This document shows, piece by piece, positions 32,595-41,973 of a stretch of 64,000 nt of DNA (its first letter is position 1; each line of letters starts with the position of its first letter). The stretch is from DATBLE01 sp046735055 (GTDB taxonomy: Bacteria > Actinomycetota > Thermoleophilia > Gaiellales > Gaiellaceae), in assembly GCA_046735055.1 (NCBI GenBank), contig JBKPSO010000013.1:1-64000 (forward strand). The letters are read 5' to 3'. The position numbers and the translations under genes are program-made. Below the pieces are notes generated by a model. The model was not told the origin of the DNA and ran no database searches. It saw only the letters and a list, made by a program, of their open reading frames with translations.

Positions 32595-32664
32595 TGACCG
32601 GGCGCTCTCAGGACAAGTGTTCCACGACGCGATACTCAGCCACCGAGACAGAGGAGGAAGGCGC

Positions 32665-34359
32665 GTGGATAGGGAAAGTCGCAGAAGCTTCGAGGCGTAC
32701 CGGCGGAACGAGGCAGGGCCGATCGAGAACACGGTGATCGACGAGCTCGTGGACGGCGTGCTCGACCGGAGCGCGTTCCTTCAGCGTGCTGCGATGTTCG
32801 GCTTGTCGGCGTCGGTAATCGGAGCCGCTCTCGAGGCGCTCGGGCATGCTCCGCTCGCGTACGGCGCAACGGAGGCGGCCAGAGTCGGCGGGCGCCTCAA
32901 GGTCGGAATCATCCCGCCCCCGACCGGGTCGCTCGACCCGCACACGTATCTGGACACCGGCGGACTCCAGACTGGCAGCATCGCGGGCGAGTTCCTCGTC
33001 CGCGCGACCCAGAGCCTGACTCTACTGCCGGAGCTCGCCTTGAGCTGGAAGCCGAACAAGGATGCGACCGTCTGGCGGTACAAGCTCCGGCCGAACGTGA
33101 AGTTCCAGAGCGGCCAGAGGTTCGGCGCCGACGACGTCGTCACGACCTTCAGGCGCCTGGTCTCCGACCCATCCTCGCAGGCGCTCTCGGCGTACAAGGG
33201 CGTCCTCTCGAAGGGCGGGATCCGCAAGATCGACGACCTGACGGTCGACTTCCATCTCGACGCGCCGACTGGGGGCTTCCCCTACCTGTCGAGCTCGACG
33301 ACCTACCAGGCGATCCTGCTGCCCGCGGACTACAAGAAGGGCACGTTCGAGAAGACGCCGCAGACGACGGGCGCGTTCATGCTCACCTCGTACACCCCCG
33401 GCGTCGGCGCCAAGTTCGACCGCTTCCCCGGCTGGTGGGGCGGCCGCGCGGCGCTCGACGGCGTCGACGTCACGTACTACAAGGACGACGCGGCAACGAC
33501 GGCGGCGCTCCTCGGCAAGCAGGTCAACCTGGTCGGACAGATCAACTACGTAACGGGGCGGCCGCTGATCAACAACCGAAACGTGCAGATCTTCAACGCG
33601 CACGGCGCGACACACCGAGAGGTGTGCATGCGAGTCGACCTCGACAACCCGCTCAAGGACTGGCGCGTACGCCAGGCGATCGCCCTCACGCTCGACCGGC
33701 CGGCGATCGTGAAGGCGCTCTTCGGCACGTACGCTCGGCTTGGCAACGATTCGCCGTTCGCTCCCATCTACCCGTCGCAGAACAGGTCCGTGCCGCAGCG
33801 GCACAAGGACATCGCGAAGGCGAAGCAGCTGATGGCGGCGGCCGGCTTCGCCGACGGCTTCTCGATCACGCTGACGACCGAGCAGACCGGCGAGATCCCG
33901 CAGCTCGCCCAGATCATCCAGCGGTCGGTGCGGGCGATCGGCATCAACATGAAGCTGAAGATCCTGACCGCGACGGCGTACTTCGCGGGCTCTCAGTCCG
34001 GGCCGCCGTCCGGCTGGGGCACGACGCCGTGGCTCAACGCGCCCATGAACATCACCGACTGGGGACACCGGGCGATACCCAACGTATACCTCACGGCGGC
34101 GTTCGAGACGAAAGGCATCTGGAACGCGGCGCACTACTCGAACAAGGCCTTCGACGGTGCTGCGAAGTCCTACATCGGCGCGATCGCGCTGAAGGACCAG
34201 CGCAAGTACGCCGGCCAGATGCAGCGAATCCTGCTCCACGACACCCCGGTGATCATCCCGTACTTCTACGACTTCCTCGGCGCCGGTACGACGAACGTCA
34301 AGGGCTACAAGTCCGACGCGCAGGGGTCGGTCTTCCTGAGCCACACCTCGCTGGCCTGA
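32665..34359 (+). CDS. ABC transporter substrate-binding protein, peptide/nickel (SBP_bac_5) family
   Basis: 564 residues from GTG 32665 with an excellent ribosome site (GAGGAGGAAGG, 32651-32661). A ~45-residue charged leader precedes LDRSAFLQRAAMFGLSASV, an export region resembling a Tat signal but with one Arg. Then comes the SBP_bac_5 body: GRLKVGIIPPPTGSLDP, TVWRYKLRPNVKFQSG, GADDVVTTFRRL, TTGAFMLTSYTPG, WRVRQAIALTLDR and KAKQLMAAAGFADGF. It binds a peptide-like or opine-like ligand outside the membrane. A strong hairpin follows the gene (34376-34411), then the permeases. Family is certain, ligand unknown. Confidence 0.92.
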   Translation: MDRESRRSFEAYRRNEAGPIENTVIDELVDGVLDRSAFLQRAAMFGLSASVIGAALEALGHAPLAYGATEAARVGGRLKVGIIPPPTGSLDPHTYLDTGGLQTGSIAGEFLVRATQSLTLLPELALSWKPNKDATVWRYKLRPNVKFQSGQRFGADDVVTTFRRLVSDPSSQALSAYKGVLSKGGIRKIDDLTVDFHLDAPTGGFPYLSSSTTYQAILLPADYKKGTFEKTPQTTGAFMLTSYTPGVGAKFDRFPGWWGGRAALDGVDVTYYKDDAATTAALLGKQVNLVGQINYVTGRPLINNRNVQIFNAHGATHREVCMRVDLDNPLKDWRVRQAIALTLDRPAIVKALFGTYARLGNDSPFAPIYPSQNRSVPQRHKDIAKAKQLMAAAGFADGFSITLTTEQTGEIPQLAQIIQRSVRAIGINMKLKILTATAYFAGSQSGPPSGWGTTPWLNAPMNITDWGHRAIPNVYLTAAFETKGIWNAAHYSNKAFDGAAKSYIGAIALKDQRKYAGQMQRILLHDTPVIIPYFYDFLGAGTTNVKGYKSDAQGSVFLSHTSLA

Positions 34360-34375
34360 GCGAGTGGGATTTCTT

Positions 34376-34411
34376 CGCCCGGTCGTCGCGCTTGCGCGCG
34401 GCGGCCGGGCG
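34376..34411 (+). other. Strong intercistronic hairpin after substrate-binding protein gene 1
   Basis: A 16-bp stem (34376-34391 with 34396-34411, two G-U pairs) closes a TTGC tetraloop, between the binding-protein stop and the first permease. It has no T-run. Such hairpins commonly stabilise the binding-protein mRNA and lower expression of downstream permeases. Confidence 0.65.
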
Positions 34412-34428
34412 GAGCGAGGATTGACTGC

Positions 34429-35385
34429 ATGATCCGGTTCCTCGTCCGGCGGCTCGGGCTCTCGCTCGTCACGCTCTTCCTCTTGAGCGTCATCGTGTTC
34501 ACTGTCTCGCAGCTCCTCCCGGGCGACGTCGGCCGGAACATCCTCGGCCCGTTCGCCGACGAACGCTCCGTCGACCTGCTGAACCATCAGCTCGGCGTCG
34601 ACCGTCCGGTGGCGACGCAGTATTTGGACTGGATCAGCCACTTCTTCCGCGGCGACATGGGCGAGTCGCTCCAGTACCGGGGCAGCTCGGTGTGGAGCCT
34701 CCTCGGGCCCTCCCTCGTCAATTCGCTCAAGCTGGCCGCTCTGGCGTTCGTGCTCGTCGTCCCGCTGAGCATCGTCGGCGGCGTCGTCGCCGCGCTCAAG
34801 CAGGGCCGCCTCATCGACCGGTCGATCACGATCACCGGCCTCTCGCTGACCGCCGTGCCGGAGTTCGTGACGGCGATCGTGCTGATCATCGTCTTCGGAC
34901 TCGCGCTCGGGTGGCTCCCGGTGACGGCTACCGCGCCGGAGGGAGCGGGCTTTCTCACCCAGGTGAAGTTCCTGCTCCTGCCCGCGCTCGCGCTCGTCAT
35001 GGTCCTGTTCGGGTACATCGCCCGGATCGCTCGCGCCGGGACGATCGAGGCGCTCGACGCCGACTACACGCGCACGGCGTACCTGAAGGGCCTGTCGACG
35101 ACCACGGTGATCCGAAGGCATGTGCTCCGGAACTCGCTGTTGCCGACGATCGCCGTCATAGCGACGCAGACCGGCTACCTGATCGGCGGCCTCGTCGTGA
35201 TCGAGACGATCTTCAACTACAACGGCATCGGCCAGCGGATCTACACCGCCGCACAGAACAAGGACGTCACGATGCTCGAGAGCGGAGTCCTCGTCGTCGG
35301 CATTGTCTACCTCGTGGCGACGCTCGCCGCCGACGTCATCTACATGTTCGTGAATCCGCGAATCCGGCACGCAGCAAACGAATGA
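34429..35385 (+). CDS. ABC transporter permease, DppB/OppB type
   Basis: 318 residues with six predicted membrane helices, beginning IRFLVRRLGLSLVTLFLLSV, the typical first helix of DppB-type permeases. GDVGRNILGPFADERS, GDMGESLQYRG and the EAA loop (EALDADYTRTAYLKGLS, then RNSLLPTIAV) that contacts the ATPase are all present. It is the first of two permeases, located after the binding-protein gene and overlapping the next permease by ATGA. GAGCGAGGA before ATG 34429 is a fair ribosome site. Confidence 0.93.
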   Translation: MIRFLVRRLGLSLVTLFLLSVIVFTVSQLLPGDVGRNILGPFADERSVDLLNHQLGVDRPVATQYLDWISHFFRGDMGESLQYRGSSVWSLLGPSLVNSLKLAALAFVLVVPLSIVGGVVAALKQGRLIDRSITITGLSLTAVPEFVTAIVLIIVFGLALGWLPVTATAPEGAGFLTQVKFLLLPALALVMVLFGYIARIARAGTIEALDADYTRTAYLKGLSTTTVIRRHVLRNSLLPTIAVIATQTGYLIGGLVVIETIFNYNGIGQRIYTAAQNKDVTMLESGVLVVGIVYLVATLAADVIYMFVNPRIRHAANE

Positions 35386-36263
35386 CCACCGCGCTCCCGA
35401 CCCCGCTGCAGCCGACCCCGACGTCCGCGACACGGATCGCGCGCCGCGAGACGCTCGGGCAGCTCGCGCGCTCGAAGACCTTCATCGTCGGCGCACTCGT
35501 GGTCCTCTTCTGGGTCTTCTGGGCGCTCGCGAACTCCCGGCTGACGCCGTACGATCCGCTCGATCAGACGGGCGACTTCCTCGCGAGGCCCTCCAGAACG
35601 TACTGGTTCGGCACCGACAGCCTCGGTCGCGACGTGTTCTCGCGGGTACTCGCGGGCGCGACGAGCGTGCTCGTGATCGCGCCGCTCGCGATGCTGCTCG
35701 GTGTCGTCGGCGGAACCGTGCTCGGGCTCGTCACCGGCTACTTCCGCGGCCTCGTCGACGACACGATCAGCCGAGTGGTCGACGCCGTCCTCGCGTTGCC
35801 GCTGATCGTGATCGCGGTGACGGCGATCGTCTCGCTCGGGGCTTCGACGGTGACGCTGATCCTCGTCATCGGCGTCGTCTTCACGCCGCTCGTCACGCGC
35901 ACGGTCCGCGCGGCCGTCCTCGCCGAGCGGGAACTCGACTACGTGGGGGCGGCGCGGCTGCGCGGCGAGCGTGCGCCGTACGTGATGTTCGTCGAGATCC
36001 TCCCGAACGTGATGGGCCCGATCGTCGTCGAGGCGACTGTTCGGCTCGGCTACGCGATCTTCGCCGTCGCCGGTCTGACCTTCCTCGGCTTCGGGGTGCA
36101 GCCGCCCTCGCCCGACTGGTCGCTTCAGATCAGCCAGAACTACACGCTGCTCGCCGGCGGCTCCTACTGGTGGACTGTGCTCTTCCCGGGGCTCGCGATC
36201 GCGTCGCTCGTCGTCGCGGTGAACCTGATCGCCGACGCGCTGACGCAGGTTCTGGACAGATGA
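35382..36263 (+). CDS. ABC transporter permease, DppC/OppC type
   Basis: 293 residues from ATG 35382. After a short cytosolic N-terminus come a first helix (FIVGALVVLFWVFWALA), the DppC motif HWFGTDSLGRDVFSRVLAGA-like (here YWFGTDSLGRDVFSRV), and the EAA loop (RELDYVGAARLRGE with ILPNVMGPIVVEA). FLGFGVQPPSPDW is the conserved C-terminal periplasmic segment. It pairs with the preceding DppB-type permease. Overlap with that gene (ATGA) indicates coupled translation; the ATPase gene follows after 34 bases. Confidence 0.93.
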   Translation: MTTALPTPLQPTPTSATRIARRETLGQLARSKTFIVGALVVLFWVFWALANSRLTPYDPLDQTGDFLARPSRTYWFGTDSLGRDVFSRVLAGATSVLVIAPLAMLLGVVGGTVLGLVTGYFRGLVDDTISRVVDAVLALPLIVIAVTAIVSLGASTVTLILVIGVVFTPLVTRTVRAAVLAERELDYVGAARLRGERAPYVMFVEILPNVMGPIVVEATVRLGYAIFAVAGLTFLGFGVQPPSPDWSLQISQNYTLLAGGSYWWTVLFPGLAIASLVVAVNLIADALTQVLDR

Positions 36264-36297
36264 GTCGGTACCCCACGGCTCGGCCGGAGGTCGGCGC

Positions 36298-38337
36298 GTG
36301 AGCGTCCAGGTCTCGGAGACGGCACCGGCCCTCGAGCTGCGGAACCTCGACGTCGTCTACCGGGTCCGCGGGCGCGACCGCCGAGTGCTCCGCGACGTCT
36401 CGTTGACGATCGAGCGCGGCCGCTCGTACGGCCTCGTCGGCGAGTCGGGCTGCGGCAAGTCGACGGCCGCTCTCGCGATCATCCGCTACCTGCCTCGCAA
36501 CGGGCGCGTCTCGTCGGGCTCCATCCTGATCGGTGCACGAGACGTCGTCGAGCTCACCGGCACGGAGCTACGCCGGATGCGCGCGGAGGACGTCGGCATC
36601 GTCTACCAGAACCCCGGCGCGGCGCTGAACCCGGGACTGCGGGTCGGCCGGCAGGTCGCGGAGGTCTTCGTCGTCCGCGGCGTCCAGCGGAAAGAAGCCT
36701 GGGAGCGTGCACACGATGCCCTGCGCACGGTGCAGATCGCCGATCCGCGTTCGGTGCTCGAGCGCTATCCGCACCAGCTCTCCGGCGGGATGCAGCAGCG
36801 GGTCGTGATCGCGATGGCTCTCGCGAAGGACCCGGCGCTGCTGATCCTCGACGAGCCGACGACCGGCCTCGACGCGACGGTCGAGGCGGAGGTGCTCGAC
36901 CTGATCGCGAAGCTGCAGAGCGAGTTCGAGACGGCGGTGCTCTACATCAGTCACAACCTCGGCGTGATCGCGAAGATGTGCGAGCGCGTGGGCGTGCTCT
37001 ACGCAGGCCGGCTCGTCGAGGAAGGCGACGCCGACACGGTCCTGCGCGATCCGCGGCATCCGTACACCGTCGGGCTGATCCGCTGCATCCCGCGCGGCGG
37101 CGTTCGTAAGGACCACGGCCGCCTCGACACGATTCCCGGCTTCCTGCCGAACCTCGGCGAGGAGCCGCCGGGCTGCATCTTCGCCGACCGCTGCGCACTC
37201 GCACAGGACCTCTGCGTCGCGGAGGACCCGCCGCCCTACTCGGTGGGCTCGCGGCACATGAGCCGTTGCCACTTCCACGAGCAGGCGCATTCACTCCCGC
37301 GGCGCGAGGCGGCCGATCTCGAGCTACCCGTGGTCGACCGGACCGGCGCACCGCTCGTCCGCTTCGACGAGCTCGGCAAGGTGTTCCAGCAGCGCGGACA
37401 CTCCGTCTACGCCCTCGAGAACGTCTCGGCCGCGATCTGGCCCGGCGAGACGCTCGGGCTCGTCGGCGAGTCGGGGAGCGGGAAGACGACGCTCGCGCGC
37501 GCGCTGCTCGGGCTCGTCTCGCCGACGACGGGGACAGTCGAGCTGGAAGGTCGCGCGCTCGCGCCGCACCTGTTGCGGCGCAGCGCGAACGACGTACGCG
37601 CGCTGCAGATCGTCTTTCAGAACCCCGACTCGGCGCTCAACCGGCGTCACACGGTGCGCCGGATCCTGCGCCGCGCGCTGAAGAAGCTCGCCGGGATCAC
37701 GGGTGCCGCCGCCGAGAACCGCCTGCTCGAGCTCATGCACTCCGTGCGGCTGGCCGAGCAGTACGTCAGCGCGCGGCCGGTGCAGCTCTCCGGCGGCCTG
37801 AAGCAGCGGGTTGCGATTGCGCGCGCCTTCGCCGGCGAGCCGCGCCTCGTCGTCTGCGACGAGCCGACCTCGGCGCTCGATGTCTCGGTGCAGGCGGCGA
37901 TCCTCAACCTGCTCGTCGAGCTGCAGGTCGAACGCCGCGTGTCGTACCTCTTCATCTCCCACGATCTCGGCGTCGTCCGCTACATCTCGGACCGCATCGC
38001 GGTCCTCTACCTCGGTCGGCTGATGGAGCTCGGTCGGGCGGACGTCGTGTTCGGCGGCCCGCACCATCCCTACACCGAGGCGCTCCTCTCGGCGGTGCCG
38101 ACGCTCGACGGCGGCGGTCACGAGCGGATCCGGCTCGAGGGCGAGATTCCGAGCGCAGCGAATCCGCCCAGCGGCTGCGTCTTCCACACGCGCTGTCCGC
38201 GGAAGCTCGGCGAGATCTGTGAGCGCGAGGAGCCGCCCCTCCTCGAGGTCGAGGAGGGGCATCTCATGCGATGCCACATACCGATCGAGGAGCTGAGGCG
38301 GCTCCAGCAGGAGAAGAGGAACGTGGTGCCCACGTGA
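36298..38337 (+). CDS. Fused ABC transporter ATPase with two nucleotide-binding domains (DppD-DppF type)
   Basis: 679 residues from GTG 36298 with GGAGG at 36286-36290. The N-terminal half has Walker A GESGCGKST near residue 47, signature LSGGMQQ and Walker B LLILDEPTTGLD. An oligopeptide-transporter C-terminal segment with a Cys cluster follows (ADRCALAQDLC, MSRCHF). The C-terminal half repeats this with GESGSGKTT, LSGGLKQ, LVVCDEPTSALD and CVFHTRCPRKLGEIC. It powers import by the two permeases. Fusion of the two halves contrasts with the separate ATPase genes of the second transporter in this window. Its stop overlaps the next GTG. Confidence 0.94.
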   Translation: MSVQVSETAPALELRNLDVVYRVRGRDRRVLRDVSLTIERGRSYGLVGESGCGKSTAALAIIRYLPRNGRVSSGSILIGARDVVELTGTELRRMRAEDVGIVYQNPGAALNPGLRVGRQVAEVFVVRGVQRKEAWERAHDALRTVQIADPRSVLERYPHQLSGGMQQRVVIAMALAKDPALLILDEPTTGLDATVEAEVLDLIAKLQSEFETAVLYISHNLGVIAKMCERVGVLYAGRLVEEGDADTVLRDPRHPYTVGLIRCIPRGGVRKDHGRLDTIPGFLPNLGEEPPGCIFADRCALAQDLCVAEDPPPYSVGSRHMSRCHFHEQAHSLPRREAADLELPVVDRTGAPLVRFDELGKVFQQRGHSVYALENVSAAIWPGETLGLVGESGSGKTTLARALLGLVSPTTGTVELEGRALAPHLLRRSANDVRALQIVFQNPDSALNRRHTVRRILRRALKKLAGITGAAAENRLLELMHSVRLAEQYVSARPVQLSGGLKQRVAIARAFAGEPRLVVCDEPTSALDVSVQAAILNLLVELQVERRVSYLFISHDLGVVRYISDRIAVLYLGRLMELGRADVVFGGPHHPYTEALLSAVPTLDGGGHERIRLEGEIPSAANPPSGCVFHTRCPRKLGEICEREEPPLLEVEEGHLMRCHIPIEELRRLQQEKRNVVPT

Positions 38338-39449
38338 GGATTCGCGGGGCAGTGCTCGAGGCGCCGGGGGGTTCGCTGGAGGTGGTGGAGCTGGAGCTTA
38401 CGCCGCCAAAGGCGGGCGAGGTTCTCGTCCGGCTGCACGCGAGCGGCGTCTGCCACTCCGATCAGAACGCGATCGACGGGACGGCTCCGACGCGGTGCCC
38501 CGCGGTGCTCGGGCACGAGGGCGCAGGGGTCGTCGAGCAGGTGGGGGCGGGAGTGACGCGAGTTCAGCCGGGCGATCACGTCGCGCTCTCGTGGGCGCCG
38601 TCGTGCGGCTCGTGTCCCGAATGCGTGCGCGAGCTCCCGCAGCTCTGCACGACCGCGTGGCCCGCGCTGGCACAGGGGACGCTCCTCGACGGGACGACGC
38701 GGCTCTCGCGCGGCGGTGAGCCGGTCTACCACTACTCGTTCATCTCCTCGTTCGCGGACGCGTGCGTCCTACCGGAGCGCTCGTGCATCCCCATCTCGCC
38801 TGACGTGCCGTTCGCGATCGCGGGACTCGTCGGCTGTGCGGTGACGACGGGCGTGGGCGCGGTCTGGCGGACGGCCGGCGTCCGTCCAGGCGATCGTGTC
38901 GCCGTCGTCGGCTGCGGCGGTGTCGGGCTCTCGGCAGTGCTCGGGGCGGCCGCGGCCGGCGCAGGCACGATCGTGGCTGTCGATCCCGTGCCGGCGAAGC
39001 TCGACCTTGCGCGTGAGCTCGGCGCAACCGACGGTGTGGTCTGGGCCGGCTCGGCCGAGGCGACGGCGGCGGCCGTCGCGGACATCTCCGCCGGCGGCGT
39101 CGACTACGCGATCGAGGCGAGCGGCCGGCCCGAGGCGATGCTGGCGGCATTCCTCTCGACTCGTGCGCACGGCGCCGCGGTCCTGATCGGGATCCCGGCG
39201 GCGGATGCAATCCTGCCGTTGCCTGCGCTCTCGATCCCGCGGCTGGAGCGGCGAGTGTTGGGGTCGCTGTACGGGTCGTCGCGGCCAGAGCGTGACTTTC
39301 CGCTGACGCTCGAGCTCTACCGGCGCGGCACGCTGCCCCTCGATCGACTCGTGACCCACCGCCTGCCGCTCGACGAGGTCGGCCGCGCGTTCGAGCTGAT
39401 GCGGACAGGAGAGGCCGTTCGCGTCGTACTCGATCTGGCAGCGGACTGA
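38334..39449 (+). CDS. Zinc-dependent alcohol dehydrogenase (MDR)
   Basis: 371 residues from GTG 38334, overlapping the ATPase stop (GTGA). GVCHSDQNAIDG and LGHEGAGVVEQVG give the catalytic zinc ligands; the structural zinc site is CGSCPECVRELPQLC near residues 92-106. NAD loop VGCGGVGLSAVLG near 190. It is similar to the alcohol dehydrogenase at 22551-23681, sharing the GTLLDGT segment after the zinc loop. As the last gene of ABC transporter operon 1 it may oxidise the imported substrate or its product. Confidence 0.87.
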   Translation: MRIRGAVLEAPGGSLEVVELELTPPKAGEVLVRLHASGVCHSDQNAIDGTAPTRCPAVLGHEGAGVVEQVGAGVTRVQPGDHVALSWAPSCGSCPECVRELPQLCTTAWPALAQGTLLDGTTRLSRGGEPVYHYSFISSFADACVLPERSCIPISPDVPFAIAGLVGCAVTTGVGAVWRTAGVRPGDRVAVVGCGGVGLSAVLGAAAAGAGTIVAVDPVPAKLDLARELGATDGVVWAGSAEATAAAVADISAGGVDYAIEASGRPEAMLAAFLSTRAHGAAVLIGIPAADAILPLPALSIPRLERRVLGSLYGSSRPERDFPLTLELYRRGTLPLDRLVTHRLPLDEVGRAFELMRTGEAVRVVLDLAAD

Positions 39450-39522
39450 CCAGAGCGGACGTAAGCACGAGGATCGCTGTCAGACGGACTTGATCCAGCC
39501 TCGTTCCGGGTTGGACGGCGCC

Positions 39523-40995
39523 CTATCTCGGGCGGTCCGGGCTTCGTTGGAGGAGCTCGTCGACTCTGGCGTGCAGCTCGTCCGGGTTGCCGGCGCCGAA
39601 CGAGTGGACGGTGCCGGTCGGGTCGACGAGGACGTTCGTGGGTACACCGTGGACTCCGAGCAGGCTGGCGTACTCGCCTGCTTCGTCGATGAGGACGGTT
39701 CCGTCGATGCCCCACAGGTCACAGTAGGCCTGCGCTCGTTGCCGGGCCTCGTCTCCCTCCCAGACGTCGATCAGGATCACGTCCAGACCGGACCGGTCTG
39801 TCTCGCGGCGGCGCAGCTCTTCGAGCAGGGGCGCCTCTGCGTTGCAGGGGCCTCACCAGCTTGCGAAGAAGTTGAGGATGTACTTGCGCTCCGCCCATTC
39901 GCGGCTCGTGCGCACCATGCCGGTTCGCATGTCCGGAAGCCGGAACGGGGGAAGGGGCCGGCCGACAAGCTCGTGTTTCGGCTCCGGCGGCACGTCCGCG
40001 GGAGGCTCGCTGAGCAGGTCCTCGACCACCGTCAGGGAAGCGCTGCCGGCGTTCGCGACCAGCAGGTGTCCCGTCAACGCGTCGACTGTGCAGCCGCCGG
40101 GGCCGTCGCCGACCGGGATCCGCGCCCACTCCGCTCCGTCGGCGGTGCCGAGCACGCTCACGGTGCCGGCGCCGCGGTTGCTGACGTACAGCCGATCGCC
40201 GGCCGGTGCGAGAGCCGCGCCGACGGGCGTGCGACCGACCTTCATCGTGCCGGTCACGGACGAGGTTGCGGGGTCGATGCGGGTCACTGTGTCCGCGAAC
40301 GAGTTCGCGACGTAGAGCTCCTCCCGAACGGGATTGACCACGACCGCGCAGGGCGCGGCGCCGACCTCGATCTCTCCCAGGACACGCTCTTCCTGAGCAT
40401 CGAGGACGGTCACCGAGCCGGCGAGGAAGTTCGCGCAATAGACACGCGCATGCTGAGGGTCGACTGCGATCGCCCCGGCGCCGTGCTGAGCCTCGAGCGA
40501 GGCCACGACCTCGAGGGCATCGACGTCGACCACCGCCACCGTCGCCGAAAGCGCGCACCCGCAGTAGAGGCGACGACGCCCGGCGTCGAGCGTCAGCCCG
40601 GACGGATAAAGCCCAACCTGCACAGTCCCAACGAGGCGTAGACCCGAGCCGTCGACGACCGACACGCTCTCCCCGAGCAGATCGGCGGTGAACAGGCGAC
40701 CCGTCGCCTCGTCGAAGGCGATGTCCATCGGTTCGTGACCAACCATGACCTCGGCCAGCACCACCCCTCCGTCGAGATCGACCACGCTGACCGCGTTGCT
40801 GCGAGCGCAGGCTACGAATGCCCGCCGCCGGCGCGCATCGACCGCGATCCCTTCCGGTTCCAGACCTGTGGCGATCTCGGCAACAACCCGATACGGCCCC
40901 ACCGGCGCGGCCGCCTCCGGGCAAGTAGCGCCCTCGCCGAACGCGGCAGGTCCGCCACCTCGGGACTTACCACCGTCACCCTTCACGACCACCAT
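39523..40995 (-). CDS. Beta-propeller/thioredoxin fusion, likely selenoprotein (in-frame TGA as Sec381)
   Basis: 490 residues if TGA 39853-39855 is read as selenocysteine. Residues ~30-330 are YVTN/YncE-type beta-propeller repeats (VSVVDLDGG, LFTADLLGESVSVVDG, LYVANSFADTVTRID, LYVSNRGAGTVSVLG). A TlpA/ResA-like thioredoxin domain follows: LPPFRLPDMRTG, YILNFFASW, then TGA, then GPCNAEAPLLEEL, and later GVPTNVLVDPTG with the cis-proline. The TGA replaces the first Cys of the WCGPC motif, giving W-U-G-P-C, and 110 further in-frame codons match the fold to a TAG at 39523. A small stem-loop follows the TGA at SECIS distance. There is no signal peptide. Start is uncertain: ATG 40995, GTG 40986 or GTG 41028. 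Confidence 0.75.
39825..39840 (-). promoter_or_regulatory. Candidate bacterial SECIS stem-loop
   Basis: On the minus strand, bases 16-31 counted from the U of the TGA form GCAG, an 8-base loop starting AGG, then CUGC. Bacterial SECIS hairpins sit immediately downstream of UGA with an apical loop containing G residues about 20-24 bases away, as here. The 4-bp stem is short and a competing CUGC/GCAG hairpin exists, so this is a candidate only. Confidence 0.35.
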
Positions 40996-41105
40996 CCTCC
41001 CACGCGCGCCGCTCGTTCGTCCCGGCAAGGGAGCGAGACGCTCGGGAGGTTCGGCGGCACGGGGTTGGGCGTGGCCCCGACTTGACGTAGCCTGGTCTCG
41101 TGTCG

Positions 41106-41381
41106 ATGGGGAATGAAGGCCGGGAGGGGTCGAGCGATCCGCGTCGCTCGACGTATGGGCGCGGCTACTGGCTTCGCCGGTGCGAGGGCTTCGTGGTGGA
41201 GACGCCCACGAAGCGGATCGGGCGTGTCGCGGGCATCAGGTATGGCGAACGCTCGAACGAGCCGGCCGTGCTCGAGGTGCGCGCAGGTCTGTTTGGCAGG
41301 AGGATGCTGCTGATCAGTGTGGACGACATTTCAGAGGTCGCACCCGAGACGCGCCGAATCGTGCTGCAGGATCGACCGTAG
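41106..41381 (+). CDS. Small PRC-barrel-like protein
   Basis: 91 residues from ATG 41106 (GTG 41100 is an alternative). After a polar leader, YWLRRCEGFVVETPTKRIG is followed by VAGIRYGERSN, AVLEVRAGLFGRRMLLISV and DDISEVAPETRRIVL. The alternation of short strands with a G-x-V-x-x-I turn resembles PRC-barrel domains found in many actinobacterial small proteins. There are no catalytic residues. It is divergent from the selenoprotein-type gene and convergent with the PadR regulator. Confidence 0.55.
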   Translation: MGNEGREGSSDPRRSTYGRGYWLRRCEGFVVETPTKRIGRVAGIRYGERSNEPAVLEVRAGLFGRRMLLISVDDISEVAPETRRIVLQDRP

Positions 41382-41451
41382 TCACCCAGCTGCGACGCCG
41401 ACGAGCTGGCACGGCTGGAGGTCCCCTCGACAAGCGTGAGACACGCCGGGC

Positions 41452-41967
41452 TCACCAGCGGCGAACCTCTTCGATGGCGTTCTCGGCCCACTCGATGCCC
41501 GCCTTGGTGCGGCGGATGCCGGCATCGACGGTGAGCCAGCTCGCACGCTCGGAGGGGGTCGTCGCAGGTTCGTCGAGAAAGCTCTCGAGCAGCGCGAGGT
41601 ACCTGCGGTACACGTCGAGCTCGCGCTGCAGAAACGCCTCGACCTCCGCCGGATCGACGAGGTAGGCGAAGAAGACACGCAGCAGCGTCTCGTTGCGGAT
41701 CGCGCGGGTCGGCTCGTCGTCGATGATCCAGCGACGAAGCTCGGCGATGCCCTCGGCGGTCGCTTCGTATCGCTTCGCGCCGCGAGGGCCGCTGCCGGCC
41801 TGCCGGATCAAGCCGGCGTCGACGAGCCGCGCGAGCTCCGGGTAGATCTGCCCGGGCAGCGCGTTCCAGACGTAATTGACGGAGCGGTCGAACGCTTTCG
41901 TCAGCTGGTAGCCCGTCTGGGGCCCCTCCCGAGCGAGTAGCCCGATGAGTCCGTGTCTCAGGGACAT
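41452..41967 (-). CDS. PadR-family transcriptional regulator
   Basis: 171 residues. N-terminal winged helix typical of PadR: HGLIGLLAREGPQTGYQLTKAF, GQIYPELARLVDAGLI, KRYEATAEGIAELRRWI. The C-terminal ~90 residues form the Vir-type helical dimerisation domain (LLRVFFAYLVDP, ELDVYRRYLALLESFL). It probably represses its own gene and the divergent RTX-like gene; a perfect inverted repeat lies directly upstream at 41974-41987. The inducer is unknown. Confidence 0.9.
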   Translation of the reverse strand: MSLRHGLIGLLAREGPQTGYQLTKAFDRSVNYVWNALPGQIYPELARLVDAGLIRQAGSGPRGAKRYEATAEGIAELRRWIIDDEPTRAIRNETLLRVFFAYLVDPAEVEAFLQRELDVYRRYLALLESFLDEPATTPSERASWLTVDAGIRRTKAGIEWAENAIEEVRRW

Positions 41968-41973
41968 CTCAGC

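Noticed and set aside
33022..35433. A long minus-strand reading frame opposite ABC operon 1
   Set aside because: It is Arg/Asp/Glu-rich low-complexity sequence antisense to well-identified transporter genes, a typical high-GC artefact.
39853..39855. Plain nonsense mutation splitting a propeller gene from a thioredoxin fragment
   Set aside because: The TGA falls exactly on the first redox cysteine, the frame is unbroken on both sides, and the thioredoxin domain is otherwise complete. Selenocysteine is the better explanation, though resequencing could still overturn this.
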